Shown: positions 22,574-22,930 of the stretch, piece after piece
Numbering within the stretch: position 1 is the stretch's first letter
Layout: every line of letters starts with the position of its first letter
Source: CAYUPI01 sp964446585
GTDB lineage: Bacteria; Verrucomicrobiota; Verrucomicrobiia; Limisphaerales; UBA8199
DNA: 22,930 nucleotides
Assembly (NCBI GenBank): GCA_964446585.1
Contig: CAYUPI010000080.1
Coordinates: 1 to 22,930, forward strand
Reading direction: 5' to 3'
Translations under genes and position numbers: made by a program
The notes under the pieces: generated by a model
Told to the model about the DNA's origin: nothing
The model's database searches: none
Seen by the model: only the letters and a program-made list of their open reading frames with translations

Positions 22574-22930
22574 CCTTTAGAAGGAAAGCGGATGCAAGCC
22601 TCAGAGCACAATAGCCCCTGTTCTCGTCCAGTAGTCCAGCCGCTGGCGCGCCGGCTCTCGCTTCGCCTCCGCTGCGCTCGCCCGGAGCCTGCCTTCGGGC
22701 CAAGACCAGAAACCAAAACACAAACACTTAACTTTGCAGTGGATTGATGAGTTGGCAGAGAGCAGCTCGGTTAAGGCGAACCCTCGTTATCGTTAAGAGG
22801 CCGCACGTCGGACCCTCGAGCCTAGAGAGAGGAAGCGCCGCGACTCGCACCGTGGTCAGGTCGATAAGTCCGGTTCCCGGACCGGATGAACTCACGCATA
22901 TCAGCAGGATCAACCGTCGTTGATTGCTGC
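22574..22930. other. Region after the IS110 recombinase, no supported gene
   Basis: This 357-bp end of the window shows no convincing gene. It holds a GC-rich stretch at 22635-22705 with several short inverted pieces (GGCGCGCC, CTTCGGGCC), the right end of the IS110 element at an unknown position, and near the edge a perfect hairpin GTCCGG-TTC-CCGGAC. A minus-strand open frame at 22728-22913 has no recognisable domain. Confidence 0.45.

Larger units (their letters stand above)
21250..22600 (+). mobile_element. IS110-family element (boundaries not determined)
   Basis: The recombinase and its structured leader mark an IS110-type element. These elements have no terminal inverted repeats and make little or no target duplication, so the ends given are only rough. 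The left end must lie between the start of the YcxB-like gene (21218) and the leader structure (21270). The right end is somewhere after 22573. Confidence 0.6.

Noticed and set aside
22728..22913. Minus-strand open frame near the window end, possibly the tail of another gene
   Set aside because: Only 61 codons with no signal, domain or ribosome binding site; the region could be the IS110 right end or unrelated intergenic DNA.
1..22930. CRISPR arrays, rRNA and tRNA genes, toxin-antitoxin or other defence systems
   Set aside because: No regularly spaced identical repeats, rRNA motifs or cloverleaf-forming sequences were seen, and no small paired genes of defence type; the only mobile genes are the IS630 and IS110 elements.

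Overview
The window reads as a GC-rich chromosomal piece of a free-living bacterium, most probably from the Verrucomicrobiota (Pedosphaera/Limisphaerales-like). That placement is inferred from the types of genes and intergenic repeats, not from a marker gene: very large secreted proteins with fibronectin-III, Ig and cadherin-like modules, a zinc-ribbon/one-TM protein of a kind I associate with this phylum, hairpin-forming intergenic repeats, and few clear Shine-Dalgarno sites. It is a draft assembly, with a 100-N scaffold gap at 4263-4362.

Layout. (1) 1-120: C-terminal end of a SufU-type Fe-S scaffold. (2) 529-4490: a giant secreted protein with a gingipain/C25-like N-terminal region, then FN3, Ig and cadherin-like modules and a duplicated module of about 277 residues; the gap lies in the second copy. 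(3) 4794-5793: an intact-looking 1000-bp IS630-family element between TA duplications, whose transposase is split by a -1 frameshift at an A7 run. (4) 6078-9031: an Fe-S cluster assembly group, sufT, sufS, a rhodanese-like gene whose catalytic Cys is replaced by Asp, and an IscU/NifU-like scaffold. The first three are tightly coupled, and CCACCATTCC-type repeats lie on both sides of that trio. (5) 9164-9808 (minus): a small secreted orphan protein, separated from the suf group by a long inverted repeat. (6) 14656 down to 9944 (minus): argH, a squalene/phytoene synthase and priA, nearly overlapping and probably one operon. (7) 18280-14756 (minus): a 1174-residue secreted multidomain protein ending in two CxxCH haem motifs. 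(8) 18382-18520: a 139-bp hairpin repeat. (9) 18557-20420 (plus): zinc-ribbon membrane protein and class II fructose-bisphosphate aldolase. (10) 21218-20673 (minus): a small YcxB-like membrane protein. (11) 21386-22573: an IS110-family recombinase preceded by a strongly structured leader that is a good bridge-RNA candidate. The last 357 bp hold no convincing gene.

How the genes work together. SufS would supply persulfide sulfur, the SufU- and IscU-type proteins would carry nascent clusters, and SufT would help maturation; the rhodanese-like protein, translated by overlap from sufS, is probably a sulfur-carrier or regulatory partner rather than an active sulfurtransferase. The SUF genes at the left edge and at 6078 are separated by the giant secreted protein and the IS630 element, which suggests a once more compact locus interrupted by accessory DNA. 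The rest is housekeeping (arginine and isoprenoid synthesis, replication restart, glycolysis/gluconeogenesis) with envelope or secreted proteins. The most novel-looking items are the structured leader of the IS110 element, the Cys-to-Asp rhodanese in the SUF operon, the IS630 frameshift that is required to complete the active site, and the cytochrome-tailed multidomain secreted protein.
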